Positions 6,148-7,773 of a stretch of 7,773 bases of DNA are shown one piece after another. The stretch's first letter is position 1. Each line of letters starts with the position of its first letter. The notes beneath the pieces are model-generated. The model ran no database searches and was not told the DNA's origin. It saw nothing but the letters and a program-made list of their open reading frames with translations. Where the stretch lies: the NCBI GenBank assembly GCA_913054565.1, contig CAJXHW010000081.1:1-7773 (forward strand), given 5' to 3'. The stretch comes from an uncultured Kordia sp. (GTDB lineage: Bacteria; Bacteroidota; Bacteroidia; Flavobacteriales; Flavobacteriaceae). A program made the position numbers and the translations under genes.

Positions 6148-6885
6148 ATGAAAAAACACATTCCAAACATCATTACGTTATTAAATCTTTTTTGCGGAAG
6201 TATTGCAGTGGTATTTGCGGTAGAAAACAATTTGTTTATGGCTGCAGTATTTGTAGTTTTAGGAATTGTATTTGATTTTTTTGATGGTTTTGCAGCGCGA
6301 TTACTTAATGTGAAAAGTGAATTGGGGTTACAGTTAGATTCTTTGGCAGATATGATAACGAGTGGGATGGTGCCAGGAATAGTAATGTTTAAATTGATAG
6401 AGCAAACAACTAATCCGTTTCCAGTAAGTTTAGATGTAACGTCAGAATGGCAGAATGCTGCGCAATATAGTTTTTTGCCTTTAATTGGGTTGTTGGTTAC
6501 TTTGGCATCGTGTTATCGTTTAGCAAAATTTAATATTGATACACGTCAAACAGAGTCATTTATAGGTTTGCCAACACCAGCAAATACATTACTTATATTG
6601 AGTTTACCATTAATTTTAATAACCAATGACATTCAATGGATAAATGATTTAATTTTAAACAAATGGTTTTTAATAGCTGTAACGTTGTTAAGTTGTTACT
6701 TGTTAAATGCTGAATTACCATTGTTCTCATTGAAGATGAAGACTTATGGTTTTAAAGAAAACGCTGTGAAATATGTGTTTTTAATAGCTAGCATCTTATT
6801 GTTGTTTATACTCCATTACATAGCGTTTCCGTTAATAATTCTGTTATATATATTACTTTCAGTACTGTCAACTTTGAGGAAATAA
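6148..6885 (+). CDS. pssA: CDP-diacylglycerol--serine O-phosphatidyltransferase PssA
   Basis: Membrane enzyme that makes phosphatidylserine and CMP from CDP-diacylglycerol and serine, the first step towards phosphatidylethanolamine. The 245-residue protein contains a perfect CDP-alcohol phosphatidyltransferase signature, D(x)2DG(x)2AR(x)8G(x)3D(x)3D, at residues 43-68: Asp43, Asp46, Gly47, Ala50, Arg51, Gly60, Asp64, Asp68. The opening HIPNIITLLNLFCGSIAVV and the segment SCYRLAKFNID fit bacterial type II PssA. Several hydrophobic membrane segments follow to the C-terminus. Related enzymes use other alcohols (glycerol phosphate, inositol), but the NLFCGSIAVV start and the SCYRLAKFN segment favour serine. 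The ATG at 6148 is clear. The next gene starts one base after its stop codon, suggesting coupling. Confidence 0.93.
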   Translation: MKKHIPNIITLLNLFCGSIAVVFAVENNLFMAAVFVVLGIVFDFFDGFAARLLNVKSELGLQLDSLADMITSGMVPGIVMFKLIEQTTNPFPVSLDVTSEWQNAAQYSFLPLIGLLVTLASCYRLAKFNIDTRQTESFIGLPTPANTLLILSLPLILITNDIQWINDLILNKWFLIAVTLLSCYLLNAELPLFSLKMKTYGFKENAVKYVFLIASILLLFILHYIAFPLIILLYILLSVLSTLRK

Positions 6886-6886
6886 T

Positions 6887-7753
6887 ATGGCTTCTGGTAG
6901 AGCAGAATTAAAGCGATTAAAACGTAAAAAATCGTTTAAATCAAAGAGAAAAAAAACATCTAAGTTCTCTTTTAAAAAGCATATCATTTTACCGTTATTA
7001 TTAATGTTGTTGTGTTGTGGTATATGGCATTATAGGTATGCGCTATACTATTTAGCATATCAGCGTATTGAAAAAAGTGAAGCTATTAAAGTAGCGTCAT
7101 TAACTACTCAGTTGCGGATATTTGATGTGTTACAACATCATAAAAATGAAGTCTTTGGTATTGATGTTTCGCATTACCAAGGAAATATTAATTGGACCAA
7201 AGTGTCTAAAATTCAAGATAGTTTTCCTATTTCGTTTGTATTTGTACGGGCAACAGCGGGTAGTGTTAAGCAGGACAGGAAGTTTGATGAAAACTGGGTA
7301 AAATCTAAAGCAAGAGGGTTTGTTCGTGGAGCTTATCATTATTACCGGCCTAATGAAAACTCATTATTGCAGGCAGACAATTTTATACGAAGTGTGAGGC
7401 TTGAAAAAGGTGATTTACCCCCTGTTTTAGATATAGAAGATATTCCGAGAATTCAAAGTATGGATAACTTGAAAAAAGGGTTGCGTAAATGGCTTAAAAG
7501 GGTGGAACAACATTATGGAGTGAAACCTATAATATATTCAGGAGAGTCATTTTATAATGATCATTTATATAACGATTTTTCAGAGTATACTTGTTGGGTG
7601 GCCAACTATAATTATTATGTTGAAAATATTGATGGTGATTGGAATTTCTGGCAATTTACAGATAAAGGTAGCGTGTACGGTGTTAAAGAGTATGTAGATG
7701 TTAATATTTTTAATGGTTCAAAAAAAGAACTCCTACAATTGGTTAAAAAGTAG
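6887..7753 (+). CDS. Membrane-anchored GH25 lysozyme-like protein
   Basis: 288-residue protein of glycoside hydrolase family 25, expected to cut the muramic acid-glucosamine bond of peptidoglycan outside the cytoplasmic membrane. The N-terminus is strongly basic (15 Lys/Arg in residues 1-31), followed by one hydrophobic segment (about 33-48) without a lipobox or clear cleavage site, so it should be a type II anchored protein. The GH25 barrel starts at FGIDVSHYQGNI (90-101, Asp93). The catalytic pair is in PPVLDIED (Asp182, Glu184). NFWQFTDKG (253-261) and VDVNIFNG (270-277) complete the usual motifs. All expected acidic residues are present, so it is likely active. It starts one base after pssA. 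Its host role, such as wall remodelling, division or attack on other cells, is unknown. Confidence 0.92.
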   Translation: MASGRAELKRLKRKKSFKSKRKKTSKFSFKKHIILPLLLMLLCCGIWHYRYALYYLAYQRIEKSEAIKVASLTTQLRIFDVLQHHKNEVFGIDVSHYQGNINWTKVSKIQDSFPISFVFVRATAGSVKQDRKFDENWVKSKARGFVRGAYHYYRPNENSLLQADNFIRSVRLEKGDLPPVLDIEDIPRIQSMDNLKKGLRKWLKRVEQHYGVKPIIYSGESFYNDHLYNDFSEYTCWVANYNYYVENIDGDWNFWQFTDKGSVYGVKEYVDVNIFNGSKKELLQLVKK

Positions 7754-7764
7754 GAGTGTATTTT
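7729..7764. terminator. Intrinsic terminator overlapping the end of the GH25 gene, possibly bidirectional
   Basis: ACTCCTAC (7729-7736) and GTAGGAGT (7750-7757) form a perfect 8-base-pair stem around a 13-base loop. On the plus strand TATTTT follows (7759-7764). On the other strand the A run at 7720-7726 would read as a U tract, so the hairpin may also stop transcription entering from the right. The right arm contains the TAG stop (7751-7753), so the hairpin begins inside the last codons. Confidence 0.7.
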
Positions 7765-7773
7765 GTCAGATTT

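Noticed and set aside
7130..7339. 69-codon minus-strand reading frame
   Set aside because: Antisense to the GH25 catalytic domain; composition and context indicate a chance frame.

Overview
The window looks like ordinary core chromosome of a low-GC member of the Bacteroidota, most likely a Flavobacteriaceae. The reasons are very AT-rich coding sequence, no clear Shine-Dalgarno sites, one exact TAnnTTTG-type -7 promoter element, and protein sequences (DnaA, IMPACT-family protein, PrmC, PssA) that read like flavobacterial versions. This taxonomic call comes from sequence style, not from a database search. I see no mobile element, CRISPR array, tRNA, rRNA or defence system.

Layout. (1) Positions 1-556, minus strand: the N-terminal 185 codons of dnaA, cut by the window edge inside the Walker A motif. 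(2) Positions 557-742: a divergent, A/T-rich intergenic region with small inverted repeats. (3) Positions 743-1141, plus strand: a YbgC-type hotdog thioesterase that meets the next gene tail to tail with a 4-base overlap. (4) Positions 4699 down to 1138, minus strand: a tight five-gene run that looks like one operon. Its order is LEA-2-like lipoprotein, ribD, HAD phosphatase, EamA-type permease, IMPACT/YigZ-family protein. Junctions are a 4-base overlap, an 8-base overlap, a 1-base gap and a 9-base gap. A promoter-like sequence lies just upstream of the lipoprotein gene. (5) Positions 4739-6078, plus strand: a GNAT acetyltransferase and prmC. (6) Positions 6148-7753, plus strand: pssA and a membrane-anchored GH25 lysozyme-like protein one base apart, ending in a hairpin terminator that contains the stop codon of the last gene.

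The most notable point is ribD. A start-codon search based on ATG, GTG or TTG begins it at a GTG inside the deaminase domain (position 4031) and loses the N-terminal deaminase segment with the zinc-binding HAE motif. The frame is open and clearly homologous up to position 4244. The only sensible start there is an ATA that overlaps the TAA stop of the lipoprotein gene as ATAA. This is the usual ATGA start/stop overlap with one G-to-A change, which would remove the ATG but keep a stop. The downstream genes EamA and yigZ also start with non-ATG codons (GTG and TTG).

Functionally the operon joins riboflavin synthesis (ribD) to a HAD phosphatase that could supply the dephosphorylation step of that pathway; this is inference. 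The plus-strand genes cover release-factor methylation (prmC), phosphatidylserine synthesis (pssA) and peptidoglycan hydrolysis (GH25). I did not find convincing evidence of a previously undescribed system here.
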